Part shown: positions 1 to 11,407 of the stretch, piece by piece
Layout of the letters: each line of letters opens with the position of its first letter
Numbering within the stretch: the stretch's first letter is position 1
Assembly (NCBI GenBank): GCA_964017125.1
Contig: OZ024904.1
Location: 2,663,718 to 2,727,717 of the forward strand
Length of the DNA: 64,000 bases
Reading direction: 5' to 3'
Origin: Flabesymbios commensalis
Taxonomy: Eukaryota; Annelida; Polychaeta; Terebellida; Flabelligeridae
Position numbers and translations under genes: made by a program
Notes under the pieces: model-generated
Databases searched by the model: none
What the model was told of the DNA's origin: nothing
What the model saw: only the letters and a program-made list of their open reading frames with translations

Positions 1-257
1 TTGAAATATTTATATATATTGACAGGCTCAAGTTTGATCGTCGCATCGTCATCTTGTTAAATCGGGGTTGACTGAGCATAACTGATAATTGTTTTTCATA
101 TTGTCAAATATTATAATTAGAGTCTACCGAATGTTGATTGATAAGCTGTCAAAATAATACTTTTCTCCCACAAGTTGTTTACTTCCAGAATAACACAAAA
201 TATTTTTAATTCAATTTTTTTATCTTTTCAACATCTGGTAAATTAAAATTATAGAGA

Positions 258-835
258 AATACACTCACCTACACCTGTTCTGCAGCTATAGGCCACCCAG
301 TGTATGGGCGGCGTAGGTGAGTGCAATTTCAAACCATCTGACCCCCACCCAACAACAAATGGGGGACAGGCTTAGGGGAGTAGAATAGCCAAGTGGCACT
401 CACCTACACCTATATTCTACTATTAGGCCTACAAGTACAGAAATTGCGTATATGATTGTAGGCCTAATTTTATAATCACACCCACCTACCCCTGTTCTCC
501 GACTATACCCTGTGATAGGGACCGGTGTAGATGAGTGCAATTTCAAAACACACTCACCTACACCTATCCCCCACTCTACTGAGTGGCGAACAGTCTTCAG
601 TTGAGTGAAATAGCCAAGTGGCACTCACCTACACTATCTTCTACCATTATAAGTGTAGAACCGGTGTAGGTGAGTGTAATTTTATAATCTCACTCACCTA
701 CACCTGTTCTCTCTCTATACCCAGTGGTAGGATCCGACTGGCGTAGATGAGTGCAATTTCAAAACCGCACTCACCTACACCTGCCTCCCCCCCCCCCCAC
801 CACCCTACTGAGTGGGGAACAGGCTTAGGTGCTAT
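258..835. repeat. Cluster of CACTCACCTACACC inverted repeats
   Basis: The motif CACTCACCTACACC and its complement GGTGTAGGTGAGTG alternate here about every 50-130 bp, making several short hairpins, often bordered by AATTTCAAAAC or TTTTATAATC. The cluster lies in the intron just downstream of exon 2 of gene A. The same cluster, slightly rearranged, is at 43250-43800 in copy B. No coding role is seen. Confidence 0.75.
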
Positions 836-853
836 TAGGCCTATAATACTTAC

Positions 854-1222
854 TTGGCCATCCACGACAATAAACAATCTTTGTGTATGTTTTCGCCCAG
901 ATGAATTCAGCTGGATCCAGACCATGATCCCATGGCAAGGTGACTTTTTTTGCAGGTTGCCACTCATCATCGTTGAAGCTCAGTTTATTCCAGTTATCAT
1001 TGTATGTGTTGCTACATCTCCAATGTGTATCTGTGACAAACCCATTGGAAAGCTTGATGATAAATCCGTGAATAGCACGTGAGTTTATTGCCTTGACGGA
1101 CAGTAAACGTGTGTTATTTGGTAATGTGGCTGTGTAGGTTGATAAATAATCCGGGATTTTCATCAGGAAATCACCATCAGCGTAAACATCAGCGCTGTTA
1201 TCCGCTCGTCCATGTAGAGTAC
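854..1222 (-). CDS. Gene A exon 2: galactose-binding-like domain of a receptor-like protein
   Basis: This 369-bp exon is open throughout. It begins after an acceptor (GATTTCAG) and ends at a strong donor (GTAAGT); both junctions are phase 1. The encoded 123 residues start SGTLHGRADNSADVYADGDF and contain the run GFIIKLSNGFVTDTHWRC, then NDDEWQPA, and end near AKTYTKIVYCRGW. The pattern of a DGDF strand, a short loop, then spaced Trp residues and a final VYCR resembles the galactose-binding-like jelly-roll domains of animal surface and secreted proteins. I assign the family by pattern only. It joins in phase to the signal-peptide exons upstream (5152-5239 and its two duplicates): the last G of exon 1 plus GT of exon 2 makes Gly. 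The paralogous exon in copy B is at 43814-44127. The ligand is unknown. Confidence 0.8.
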
Positions 1223-1427
1223 CTGAAATCATACATACATTTAACCATTTAACCGCCAAGCGACTGTATTAGTTTTTAATCCGTTTTACCAGCCTATTAA
1301 GTCACTGTTATTCCCAGATTAAATATGAGTAACTAATAATATGATAACAAATATGAGGCTAATTTTAACCCAGTTCCGTGCAAACACAAATATATTTTAA
1401 TGATATTTACAAAACGTTAGACGAAAT

Positions 1428-1640
1428 GGTCGGGTCAACAGAATATTTTAAAACATTACTTAAAAATATTATTCAAGAACACCATTTAAAAACGTTTTAA
1501 ACATTTTTTTCCAATATGCATATTTTATGTTATAAAAATGCATTTTGAAAAATGTTATTAAAACTGTTTAAAAACATTTTATACTGAATGTTTAGTATAA
1601 TATTTATATTTAATGTTTTATAATATTCTGTTGACCCGAC
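1428..1640. repeat. Foldback element, GTCAACAGAATATT arms
   Basis: An arm beginning TCGGGTCAACAGAATATT at about 1430 is repeated in inverted orientation at about 1612-1640, separated by about 160 bp of AT-rich DNA. The same structure occurs at 44607-44822, so it predates the segmental duplication. It lies in intron 1. Confidence 0.7.
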
Positions 1641-1894
1641 ATTTTAATGTTGTAAAACATTTTCATATGACTTTTTTTAAACATGTTAGAAAATGTTGAA
1701 GTTGTGGGTTAGTTTATCGTACATGTAACAATATAATGTCATGCTGACACAGTTTGATAGACATATTAGACTGCCGGCCAGGTGGATTAAAAAAACTTTT
1801 GATGGCGTTTTTTGTTACAAGCAGATAACCACGTTTTATTACCTCTATATACCTTCACGTTCCATGTCAGGGGGGTTACCAAATTGTTTTTGAC

Positions 1895-2790
1895 CCATTC
1901 AGGTCATTTCAAGGTCAAACAAAGTTATTTATGGGTTAAAATATTGATATTTTCATTTTCCTACAGAACACGAAAAAAAAAAACAAGATACCTTTGAATA
2001 AATAATAATTCAATTAGTATAGCAATTCAGGTGAGATCATTACCAACTTTAGTGACCTTTCAAGGTCATTTTAAGCGCTCACAAGATCATTGGAGGGTTG
2101 AAATTGCGGGGTTTTTCATTTTTTCACTACAAGCCAGCCATACAATCAGATAAAGACAAATAATTATCAATGACAGTAATATGGCTCTTCAAAAAAGAGT
2201 TGACGACTGATGTGAACATCTCAAGGTCATTTCAAGGTCAGACAAGATCATTTCGAATTTACAATGTCAATTTTGTCACTTTCAAACTCAGCGACGGTAT
2301 AAGAAAAATCTTTATTTCGGAGTGCGCAACAGGCAAACAACAACATACATTGAAATAATCAATCATTACAGTAACATAACATTCCTAGTCAGGGGATAGA
2401 CAGAAAAGGTTAACTTCTCAAGGTCATTTTAAGGTTAAGATATAGATTTTGCACTATTCGCAACAGAATAAGATTTTCTCGTCATTTTTGCACTCTTCGG
2501 CAAACAAACAATAACATACATTCAAATAATTATGAACAAATCGGTTTTGTTAAGGAGAATAACAAAAATGTTAAATTCTTAAGGTCATTTCAGGCTCACA
2601 CAAGGTCATTCTCAAGTTACAAGTAAAAAAAAATTCGCTTTTTTTTGCACTCCGTGGCATACAAAAAATAATGTATATATAATTATTAAATACAGTAAAA
2701 TAGCGTTTCTGGTAAGAGTAATAGCGAAAATGTAAAATTCTTAAGGTCATCTTAGCGTCCCATAAAGACATTTTCAAGTTACAACCTCGT
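1895..2790. repeat. Diverged tandem repeat, about 160-197 bp period, with AGGTCA motifs
   Basis: About six units begin near 1898, 2053, 2220, 2417, 2578 and 2740. Each opens with a variant of TCAAGGTCATTTCAAGGTCA followed by an AT-rich body. Units are strongly diverged and unevenly spaced. They lie within the 2.7-kb insertion. Confidence 0.6.
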
Positions 2791-3099
2791 TTATTTTAAT
2801 TTTGCCCTCCGCTCCAAAATAACAATAAAATATTTTCAAATAATCTACACCCATACATGCCTCCACAATATATTATACATTATCACAAGGGAGTCCAAAT
2901 GGGGCGTTGTCTTTTACAAACAATTTTTAATCCGTGTCCATTAATTTTGCAGGCTGTTGTCTTGTATGCATTGTTTGCAGCTAAGTGCGATCAGCATAAA
3001 CTGATTAGATCGACTGGGTGGTAGGCTACTTTCACTCCACTTACATCTACAATCAGAACTTCTACATCACCTGATCACGTGGTGAATAGTATAAATTTG

Positions 3100-3598
3100 G
3101 TAATAGCCTCATTTGCCCTTGCAATACTGTTGCTCCTTTCTCTTTTAAATAACAGCCTCATTGACCCTACAATACTGTTCCTCCTGTTGCCTTCCTGGCC
3201 CATCCAGCAATGTTGTTGCTTTTGTTAGTAGCTTCTCTGTCCCCTCTACGACCACTGCTCCTGTTGCTAACAGCCTCCCTGGCCCCTCCAGCATTGCTGC
3301 TCTTGTTGTTAACAGCCTCTATGCGCCCTCCAGCATTGCTGCTCCTGATATTAACAACATTTCATCCCCTCTGGCAGTAGATGACAACCTCCATGGCCAC
3401 TCCAGCACTGCTTGTCCTGTTGTCAACAGCCTCCCTGGCCCCAGCAGCACTACTGATTATGTTGGTAACAGCCTCTATGGCGTCACCAATTCTGCTGCTA
3501 AGTCTTCCTGGCCCCTCCAGAGGGAGGGTCAGAGGGTCCTGACCCCCTTTGAGCAGCAGATTTTCAAACATTTTAGGGGATTACATTTAACCTCTTAA
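3100..3598 (+). repeat. 42-bp minisatellite with a continuous reading frame
   Basis: Seven to eight variants of a 42-bp unit (about AACAGCCTCCCTGGCCCCTC and 22 further bases) run through this stretch. Because 42 is a multiple of three, the frame stays open for 145 codons (3161-3598), giving a 14-residue repeat like NSLPGPSSIAALVV, followed by a non-repeat tail with TPFEQQIFKHF. It could be a fragment of a low-complexity protein of the host insertion or merely a non-coding minisatellite. No domain is recognised and no splice or promoter context supports expression. Confidence 0.45.
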
Positions 3599-4544
3599 CC
3601 CCCCCCCATATCGGGAAGTTGCTGACGCCCCTGTGCTCCTATTTGAGAATAATACGTTTTATTATGTGTGTTATTATATATTACAGCAATTTTTGTAATT
3701 GTTCGAACTAGCCCTGATCTCCCCTATGACTAAATCACGGCCCTCTATAAACGCATTGACTGTTTCCAAATTACATAGCTTAATCGTAATGTATCGATTT
3801 ATTTAAAAGAGTGTATTTGCCACTTTGTGAAGTGCCATGTATACACCCTTTCGTATACAAAGAGACGATTATTATGTCAAATGGTCTAGATTTAATTTTT
3901 AAAGAGATCTTGCAAGCAAAATTTTATGAAAAATGGCTAAGATTTGTCTGAGAAATTGGCTAATGATCCTTCACCACGACTGACTCTTACAGTCAAATCA
4001 AGTATTTCGACACATAAACATAGGAAAATACATAACGGCAAAGGCTACAGTTGACATGTGTGGACAACAAATACACATAATGTGAGAGTTTTTGTTATTT
4101 TCCATGATATTTGTGAATATTACTCCGCTAAAATAATTAGATAACATTTGATAACGGGAACATTATTGTTGATCTTAGCAACCACTGAAAAGTGTGGAAA
4201 ACTGCGTGAATGTACGAAACATGCGCTGCAACGACACAAGAAATATCTTCAAAATTTACCTTAAAAAGGGGTCACAAACATCCCTTAAAATGACCTAAAA
4301 AGATCAAAATTTCAATGGTAACCCCCCGCATGTCAAAAAGTATTATATAAACATTCATTATAGGGCGGTTACCTGCTTGTAACAAAAAACGCCATCAACA
4401 TTTTTTTAGAGTGATTTAATTGGTATTGGCCGGCCGTCTATATATTATGTATACATACATTCCAGGTAAAACCACTGATCCGTTGGAAATATATATTTGC
4501 TGTAGTGCATCTAAATTTAGTCGCCAATTGGCCGCAAACTAAAA

Positions 4545-4735
4545 CCTTCACCTGCCACGTTATTTATTCGGAATTTTCACCCAGTTGAAGTTGTGTCTCG
4601 CTACCGCGACCCACAACTTCAAGTGGGTGAAAATTATTCAGATTTTGCTGATTGATGTCACCATTTCTTTAACATGTTTAAAACCGAATATTTAATGTGC
4701 TCATAAAAATGACAAAAACGAATATACTCGGTATG
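4545..4735. mobile_element. Degenerate hairpin MITE, TTGAAGTTGTG stem
   Basis: A stem-loop with arms TTGAAGTTGTG and CACAACTTCAA (4582-4634) sits near the left end of a stretch that closely resembles the TTAA-flanked element at 44246-44487, including TATTTAATGTGCT and AAATGACAAAAACGAATAT. The terminal CCCTT ends are eroded here. The copy B equivalent is at about 45050-45245. Confidence 0.5.
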
Positions 4736-5151
4736 GGTGAGTGGGGGGATATATTTATGTTTGTGCATTTAAAACGAGCATTTTAATTTTAGTTAATCTA
4801 CTGGAAGCGTTTCTGGTAAACACAACCCAGCAAACACGTCGATACATAGCGCTATATCGGCATCGCTGCGCTCGCATAGGCCGTTGTAACATGTTTTTGT
4901 CACGACTTGTAATGATCTCAGCAGCTATTATACGGCGTGGGGGGGGGGGGGGGGGTGGTGCGGGGTGATAGTAGCGTGGGCCACACGTTTGGGAAAAATA
5001 GTCCGTATCATAAATCAGCCTTGGTACACCAGCGGCATTCACCAAGCTACAACCCCCCCCCCCAAATTTCAAACCCCAGTAAGGTATATACACCGTCGCT
5101 TACTCGATGAAGAATGACACCGAAAAGTAAACTATGTGCAAAACATCTTAC

Positions 5152-5239
5152 CAGCTGAGGTGTAGCACACACACAGTAACAGCACCAGGATTTTGTAAGA
5201 CTCTAAATCTGCTAGTCTCGGATACATTGAGTAATTCAT
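5152..5239 (-). CDS. Gene A exon 1, copy 1: signal peptide
   Basis: The frame opens at an ATG with A at -3 and an in-frame stop upstream, encodes MNYSMYPRLADL then ESYKILVLLLCVCYTSA, and ends at the donor CTG|GTAAGA in phase 1. The hydrophobic ILVLLLCVCY core followed by small residues is a typical cleavable signal peptide. The phase fits exon 2 at 1222 exactly and recreates Gly at the junction. Compared with the other copies, the inner Met (MSYR) is ESYK here, so only the outer Met can start translation. This is the copy nearest to exon 2, with an intron of about 3.9 kb. Confidence 0.75.
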
Positions 5240-6088
5240 TATCAGACAGTAGATGTTGGTTGGTTCAGTGTCGAAAATCAGACTCGCGGTCTATTTTAAA
5301 GAGGAAGTGATCAATACAGCTAGAAATACATGTAACCATTACTTCGTGGCATTATAACACCACGAACACAAAGTGTTTAACTTAACATTACGCCGTGTAA
5401 ATTGCGTAATGTAATAAATAACCTATATTCAACATGCCTGGATTACAGTTCCATTATTTTTACCTCGGCGATCATATTTTTTATCAGTTACTCTACATAC
5501 ATTGGTTAAATTAATATATTATTTTGTTTCTCAGAGGGTTGTCATGCTTCACTGCCGCCGACGTGCCATAGTGCTTTACGTATTTTATATCGGTGACAAT
5601 CTTGATAGTGGACGCTTTGCATAGTTATATCTTATCTCTTTTAAAAGTCGATGAAAGCCACAGCAAAACACTGCATTTTATTAAAAGTAGGATACACAAA
5701 TAAATAATAGATATTTATTTGAACTTATCGAGTTTAAAATATAAAACTCGTATAATTGACCCGTTATGTTTGGTTTGAAATACCGCACAAAAGAGTTAGT
5801 GTGGTAGGTATATATATAATCTATAATCGTTATACTTATTGTACATAGTTATATATCACATAGTTACATCAATACAGAGGTTTAGCGTAGGCCTATATAC
5901 TTAAAACTACATCTAGTAAGATATTGAGATATGCACTGATATGAACATTCCTTAGAAATCATTGTTCAAAATTCGAAAGAAATTTAAATAACAATCTATG
6001 GAATATTATTCATATTAGAGCGAATCAAAACTTTTCATATTTTCTGTTCCATACAAAATTTTATTGCTTTTGTCTATGTTCATGTAAA

Positions 6089-6129
6089 TGAAATGAAATG
6101 AATGGGGTTTTAGGCCACCTTTGTTCACA
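6089..6129 (-). mobile_element. Very short 3' fragment of the dimeric SINE
   Basis: The 41 bp TGAAATGAAATGAATGGGGT and onward to GTTCACA are the extreme 3' end of the local SINE in reverse, with its ATTTC-type tail. They are flanked by perfect 12-bp duplications TGTTCATGTAAA (6077-6088 and 6130-6141), so this is a genuine, strongly 5'-truncated insertion rather than random homology. It is present at the same place in units 2 and 3 (near 10670 and 15250) and in copy B (near 58820), hence older than all these duplications. Confidence 0.8.
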
Positions 6130-6367
6130 TGTTCATGTAAAATATGTGTACTGATTTAAGCCTTTAGCCCCTATATAACATAATAATAAAAAATTATAAA
6201 AATATAAATTTCCACCAGCATGAGTGAGTGAAATTACTCATTACATATTTGTTTAATTCGAGTCCAAACATTTGCTATTCTCGATGCAATTCTTGTTTAA
6301 ACACTCATTTCATTCCCAATAACAGTGATTTAACAGATTAAAAACGACGTGTTTAGCAGTGAAATGG

Positions 6368-6616
6368 TTAACCCTTGTCCTGCTCAATTGCGTCAATTGT
6401 ATTTTTAGTCATTTGAAGCTGGAATTGCTAACACAATTTCCAGCTTCAAATGACGAAAAATATTACTATTTATGAAAAATAGACATGCCTTAAAATAAAT
6501 TATTGGATCATCTAGGCATCTACTAAAAACTATTTTATCAAAATTAAGTGATATTTTTATTGATCTAAAACATCCTTAACCCTGTATATATCCGGGCATA
6601 GCAGGACAAGGGTTAA
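6368..6616. mobile_element. TTAA-flanked hairpin MITE, TTAACCCTTGTCCTGCT family
   Basis: The ends TTAACCCTTGTCCTGCT and AGCAGGACAAGGGTTAA are inverted repeats that include TTAA target sites. Off-centre lies a stem-loop with arms TCATTTGAAGCTGGAATTGC and the near-perfect complement (6412-6460). The 249-bp length, TTAA ends and lack of a coding region fit a non-autonomous piggyBac- or Kolobok-like element. Confidence 0.8.
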
Positions 6617-6689
6617 CATACCAGACGTATAAGTACGACGGATTGGCACATTTTGTCCCGTAAATGTAAAGGATATATTTAATCACAAA

Positions 6690-6800
6690 TATTTTGTTCC
6701 GCAGGCTCCACAAACACGAAACATTGATCCAGTGCTGGTTCAATGTTGGTCCACCATCTGCGACGCTGGCCCAACAATGAAACAGCACTGAATCAACCTC
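6690..6800. repeat. Foldback of the CAGCAAACACGAG family (degenerate)
   Basis: The arms around ATTGATCCAGTGCTGGTTCA and the inverted TGAAACAGCACTGAATCAAC flank a CTGCGACGCTGGCCC centre, with CACAAACACGAAA and CTCGTGTTTAA at the outer ends. It is a diverged member of the foldback family seen intact at 23276-23370 and 40400-40507. Equivalent copies are near 11270-11375 and 15850-15960. Confidence 0.65.
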
Positions 6801-6831
6801 TCGTGTTTAATGGGGTAGTTATTTGCAGACC

Positions 6832-7041
6832 TACTGTAGATCTGGTAATATAAGCGAGGTTTTAATTCTCGCGAATTTCGCGAGCAGGACAATTCGCGAA
6901 TTAAAGATTCTCGCGAAAATTATTTTTATAATAGCGCTACTAAAGAAAAATGAAAATTCGCGAATTCTAATCTTTGTGAAAAGTCTCAAAATCGGAAATT
7001 TGCGAAAATTTGAACAAGCGAAAATTACCAGATCTACAGTA
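6832..7041. mobile_element. MITE with TACTGTAGATCTGGTAAT ends
   Basis: The element has 18-bp terminal inverted repeats, TACTGTAGATCTGGTAAT on the left and ATTACCAGATCTACAGTA on the right. The inside is rich in AATTCGCGAATT-like palindromes. No coding capacity. Copies at 11408-11617 and 15991-16200 are the same insertion carried by the tandem modules. Confidence 0.8.
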
Positions 7042-7532
7042 GTGAAATACAATATAATATGCGTTATTCCATGCAATGTTAGTCATGCCTGGCTGGACGT
7101 ATGTCCGACACTCTGTTGGGCTGTCACAGGCGATCTCGCCAGCTACCTGACGGCGGGCGAGTCACATAAGCTACCGTATAGGCCTCAGGGCCGTATTTAG
7201 GTGTGTGAGGGCCGTAGGCTAAAATACGTCGTGGGCCCCAATAGGCAGGGGGTCTGAGGGCCGCTCCAGATCCCAAGAAACTGACGGTTTTTAGATTGCT
7301 GGAGATGAATTCTGAGCAATTATTTACATTCTAATAAAAATAGATTTTGTGCATTATGCATTGAAACGTAACATGCGCTGATGCAGAGTATGATTAGACT
7401 GTCAATGTCACCATATATCTACCTTTTAGTTTTTGAAATCATTGATTATCCCTACATATCACATAGGCCCTAACAATTTGAATAAAAAACGTTTTGTCTT
7501 TTGCTGCATTGCTGCTGCTATCATGTTCATTA

Positions 7533-7835
7533 GGGCGGGTGCCCTAGGGTAGTTGTTAGCACCGCTGCCTTTCACGCCAGAGTTCGGGGTTCGGTCCCCG
7601 GTCTCGGCGGTTTGCAAGGAAACAAAAAAATTTCTTCCCTATCCACATGTGAAAGTCAGTATTGTGGGGAGCCTCCGTGACCGAGAGGTAGCGTGCTCGG
7701 CCTCAGACCGCCAGGGCTCCAATTTCGAATCCCGTGTCTGGAGGACAGTGTCATCTCATTCATCTCACCATCCTCAGGAGGTTCTCCTGGCCCAGTTTAG
7801 CCTATATGCGCACAAAGGTCGACTCATTTCATTTC
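7533..7835 (+). mobile_element. Dimeric tRNA-derived SINE (unit 1)
   Basis: Two tRNA-like modules lie in tandem. The first has an A-box-like TAGTTGTTAGC and a B box GGTTCGGTCCC. The second has GACCGAGAGGTAGCGTGC and a B box TTTCGAATCCC. The tail is ATTTC-like. Flanking duplications ATCATGTTCATTA (7520-7532) and ATCATGTTTATTA (7836-7848) mark a target-primed insertion. It is a retroposon, not a working tRNA gene. Confidence 0.88.
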
Positions 7836-9733
7836 ATCATGTTTATTAAACCTCCACATGTATTAGGCTTGGTATGATACATATTGGTATAGGCAGCTCA
7901 AGGATACAAGTTTTTCAGGTCCCTACCAGTCATTCACTAATCGGGACAGAATAGGGAATAATAGAGCTGCGATTTGGATATAGGTTAACCACTGTTAACT
8001 TACGAATTGCATGTAAACTATCACCATTGGTAGGCTAAGTAAAGCACAAGGGGCCCAACCAGTTTTTCAACGATCAGTACAGAAAGGGGTTTTGGCCCAT
8101 GCGGCCATGCCAACCAGATACAGGGAAACTTTTGAATTGCATACAAATTACTAGATTTTAACAGTAAATCACAGGGGGCCCCGACTAGTTATTAACTGAT
8201 CGGTATAGAATATGAATTATATGCTGTTTATGTCAAAGGCATCAGAAGAACATGAATTTCATGAAAACTTAATTATCATTATAGGCCTATCACAGGGGCC
8301 CCCAACCAGTTGCTGTATCATATATATAGTGTCTTATATCATATGTGAGAGAATGAGCATGGCGCATAAAACATGCGCGCGAAAATAAGTTTCAGTGCCC
8401 CCCAAATGTGGTAGGCCCTAGACCAATGGCCTATATGGCCTACTGGTAAAAACGGCGCTGGTAGGCCTATATATTAAGAAACAGCACACAGTGTAAAGTC
8501 ACGTAAATTTACTCTTTCAACATGGGATATAGGTTCTTCCGCACCAATAATGATCTTTCATAGATTACAGTTGAAACAATGATAACCTCCTATAGCACAT
8601 TTAGTTAACAGTAGCATATTGAGAAATATTTTACAGTAAATTGCTGCAAATCTAGAAAGCTCTGGAGGAAAATCGACTGTAGGCATATTGTGAAATTTTG
8701 GCCTAGGGGTGATAACGTGTTAACATGTGGACATCATTGTTTTATTATCTATTGATATCTATATTGATTATCTATTGATATCTAATATAAAATATTAAAA
8801 AAATAATATTGATATCTAGAGGACACGTCCTGGGGGGGGCATGTGCCCCTTAAGGGATCATGGACTACCTATAGCTTTGGAGATAGGACCGCTTAATTAA
8901 TCGTGTTAAATGGGAAAATGGCGGCCATCTTGGAAAAAGGAGGCATCTTAAAAATCGAATGCACTTTTGACCTTGGCATCCGATGGTTTAATGAATTACT
9001 CACTTGATGATTTTTAGACATAAGAATATATGTTAATTTTAGAGCATCATTACCATCCATAACATTTAACTGCTGCTTATAAAATACGATTACAATGGGA
9101 TAATGCAAAGTTCTTCATTGATTGGTCTGGTGACTGTAAAAAAGAATCAAAATTGACAACCCCCCCCCCCCGCAAAAAAAACATATAACTCTGGATTCGA
9201 ATCTTCTTCACCTACGTTACTCACTCTATACGAGTGCCAGTTTAATCACACATTTTACACTAAAACGTGATAAAAATATGTTATATTGGGTTACTATACA
9301 TTGGTTTTTCGCACTCATGCTGTTGGTTTTCACTATGAGACGTATGGTGAGATCAGCTCATCTCACACTCTCAGGGGGAGGGGGAATTTGTGTGGTGATA
9401 GTAGCGTGAGCCACACGAACATATTGTGAGCGACAAGTTATCTAGTTGTACCCTACAATAATGATGTTTATTTATCAATCCAATTTATCATTATATATCT
9501 CAGTCCGCATAATTATGAACGAATATCACGTTGTTCCAGCATTGCCTTAATGTTGGTGCAGCAGGTTTGGGAAAATAGTCCGTATCATAAATCAGCCTTG
9601 GTACACGAGCGGCATTCACCAAGCTACAACTAACCCCCTCCCCCCAACTTCCAGCCCCCAGTAATTTATATACACCGTCGCTTAATCGATGAAGAATGAC
9701 ACCGAAAAGTAAACTATGTGTAAAATATCTTAC

Positions 9734-9821
9734 CAGCTGAGGTGTAGCACACACACAGTAACAGCACCAGGATCCTGTAAGACATTAAATCTGCTAGTCC
9801 CGGATACATTGAGTAATTCAT
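9734..9821 (-). CDS. Gene A exon 1, copy 2: signal peptide
   Basis: Same 88-bp layout as copy 1: ATG with A at -3, MNYSMYPGLADL followed by MSYRILVLLLCVCYTSA, donor CTG|GTAAGA, phase 1. Both candidate Met codons are present. An in-frame TAG lies upstream in the presumed 5' UTR. It could serve as an alternative first exon of gene A, with an intron of about 8.5 kb to exon 2 that would span unit 1. Confidence 0.72.
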
Positions 9822-10943
9822 TATCAGACAGTAGGTGTTGGTGGGTTCAGTGTCGAAAATCGGACTTGCGGTCTACTTGAAAGAGGAAGTGATCAGCACA
9901 GCTAGAGATGCATGTAACCGTTACTTCATGACATTATAACAGCACGAACACAAAGTTTAACATTAACATTAATAAATAAATAACCTTATAAATAACCTAT
10001 ATTCAACCAGGCTAGATTACAGTTCCATTATTGTCACCTCGGCGATCATATTATTTCATCATTTACTCTACATACATTGGTGAAATTAATATATTATTTT
10101 GTTTCTCAGAGGGTTGTCATGCTTCACTGCCGCCGACGTGCCGTAGTGCGTTACGTATTTTATATCGGTGACAATCTTGATAGTGGACGCTTTGTATAGT
10201 TATATCTTATCTATTTTAGAAGTCGATGAAAGCCACAGCAAACACCGCATTTGATTAAAAGTAGGATACACAAATAAATAATAGATATTTATATGAAAAC
10301 TTATCGAGTTTAAAATATAAAACTCGTATAATTGACCCGTTATGTTTGGCTTGAAATACCGCACAAAAGAGTTAGAGTGGTAGGTCTATATATAATCTAT
10401 AATCGTTATACTTATTGTACATAGTTATATATCACATAGTTACATCTATACAGAGGTTTAGCGTAGGCCTATATACTTAAAACTACATCTAGTAAGATAT
10501 TGAGATATGCACTGATATGAACATTCCTTAGAAATCATTGTTCAAAATTCGAAAGAAATTTAAATAACAATCTATGGAATATTATTCATATTAGAGCGAA
10601 TCAAAACTTTTCATATTTTCTGTTCCATACAAATTTGTATTCCTTTTGTCTATGTTCATGTAAATGAAATGAAATGAATGGGGTTTTAGGCCACCTTCGT
10701 TCACATGTTCATGTAAAATATGTGTACTGATTTAAGCCTTTAGCCCCTATATAACATAATAATAAAAAATTATAATAATATAAATTTCCACCCGCATGAG
10801 TGAGTGAAATTATTCATTACATATTTGTTTAATTCGAGTCCAAACATTTGCAATTCTCGATGCAATTCTTGTTTAAACACTCATTTCATTCCCAATAACA
10901 TTGATTTAACAGATTAAAAACGACGTGTTTAGCAGTGAAATGG

Positions 10944-11192
10944 TTAACCCTTGTCCTGCTCAATTGCGCTAATTGTATTTTTAGTCATTTGAAGCTGGAA
11001 TTGCTAACGCAATTTCCAGCTTCAAATGACGAAAAATATTACTATTTATGAAAAATAGACATGCCTTAAATTAAAAAATTGGATCATCTAAGCATCTACT
11101 AAAAACTATTTTATCAAAATTAAGTGATATTTTTATTGATCTAAAACATCCTTAACCCTGTATATATCCGGGCATAGCAGGACAAGGGTTAA
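10944..11192. mobile_element. TTAA-flanked hairpin MITE (unit 2)
   Basis: Same insertion as at 6368-6616, with TTAACCCTTGTCCTGCT ends, the GAAGCTGGAATTGC hairpin and TTAA at both borders. It was carried here by the module duplication. Confidence 0.8.
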
Positions 11193-11407
11193 CATACCAG
11201 ACGTATAAGTACGACGGATTGGCATATTTTGTCCCGTAAATGTAAAGGATATATTTAATCACAAATATTTTGTTCCGCAGGCTCCACAAACAAGAAACGT
11301 CGATCAAGTGCTGGTTCAATGTTGGGCCACCATCTGCGACGCTGGCCCAACAATGAAACAGCACTGAATCTACCTCTCGTGTTTAATGGGGTAGTTATTC
11401 GCAGACC

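Larger units (their letters stand above)
1769..4441. mobile_element. 2.7-kb insertion with inverted terminal arms, unclassified
   Basis: Copy B (44930-44960) preserves the empty site, so this block was inserted into intron 1 of gene A after the duplication or lost from B. The ends read GACTGCCGGCCA and, inverted, GACGGCCGGCCA. ATATTA lies on both sides (1763-1768 and 4442-4447) and may be a target duplication, although a TA duplication is also possible. Longer imperfect inverted arms around TTGATGGCGTTTTTTGTTAC lie at about 1795-1930 and 4250-4400. Inside are a degenerate tandem array and a 42-bp minisatellite. No transposase is recognisable, and 3600-4250 shows nothing further. Confidence 0.65.
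4940..9372 (+). repeat. Tandem module unit 1 (exon 1 plus upstream region of gene A)
   Basis: First of three direct copies of a module of about 4.58 kb. It starts in a long G-tract followed by GTGATAGTAGCGTGGGCCAC and ends in CTCACACTCTC before the next G-rich tract. Unit 1 lacks about 130 bp found in units 2 and 3 just before the TTTGGGAAAA motif. On the minus strand it holds exon 1 and its 5' flank; a GATATAAAATACG motif about 350 bp upstream of the start codon is a weak TATA candidate. Its mobile insertions are listed separately. Other stretches (7060-7500, 7900-9100) show no gene. Confidence 0.88.

Noticed and set aside
258-835. CRISPR-like spaced repeats
   Set aside because: The repeats are inverted, unequal in spacing and in a eukaryotic intron; no CRISPR.
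4755-5093. Pro-rich frame over the G-tract at 4940
   Set aside because: The proline run is just the homopolymer read in reverse; it spans a module junction.
6576-7200. Open frames conserved in all three modules (6576-6788, 6831-7076 and equivalents)
   Set aside because: They lie across MITEs and foldbacks; conservation is explained by recent DNA duplication, with no coding bias or splice context.
7660-7760. tRNA gene signals (A and B boxes)
   Set aside because: They belong to the second module of a SINE with target duplications, repeated at the same offset in every SINE copy.
7553-7849. 98-codon open frame repeated at 12120 and 16711
   Set aside because: It is a chance frame through the SINE and its flank, repeated because the module is duplicated.
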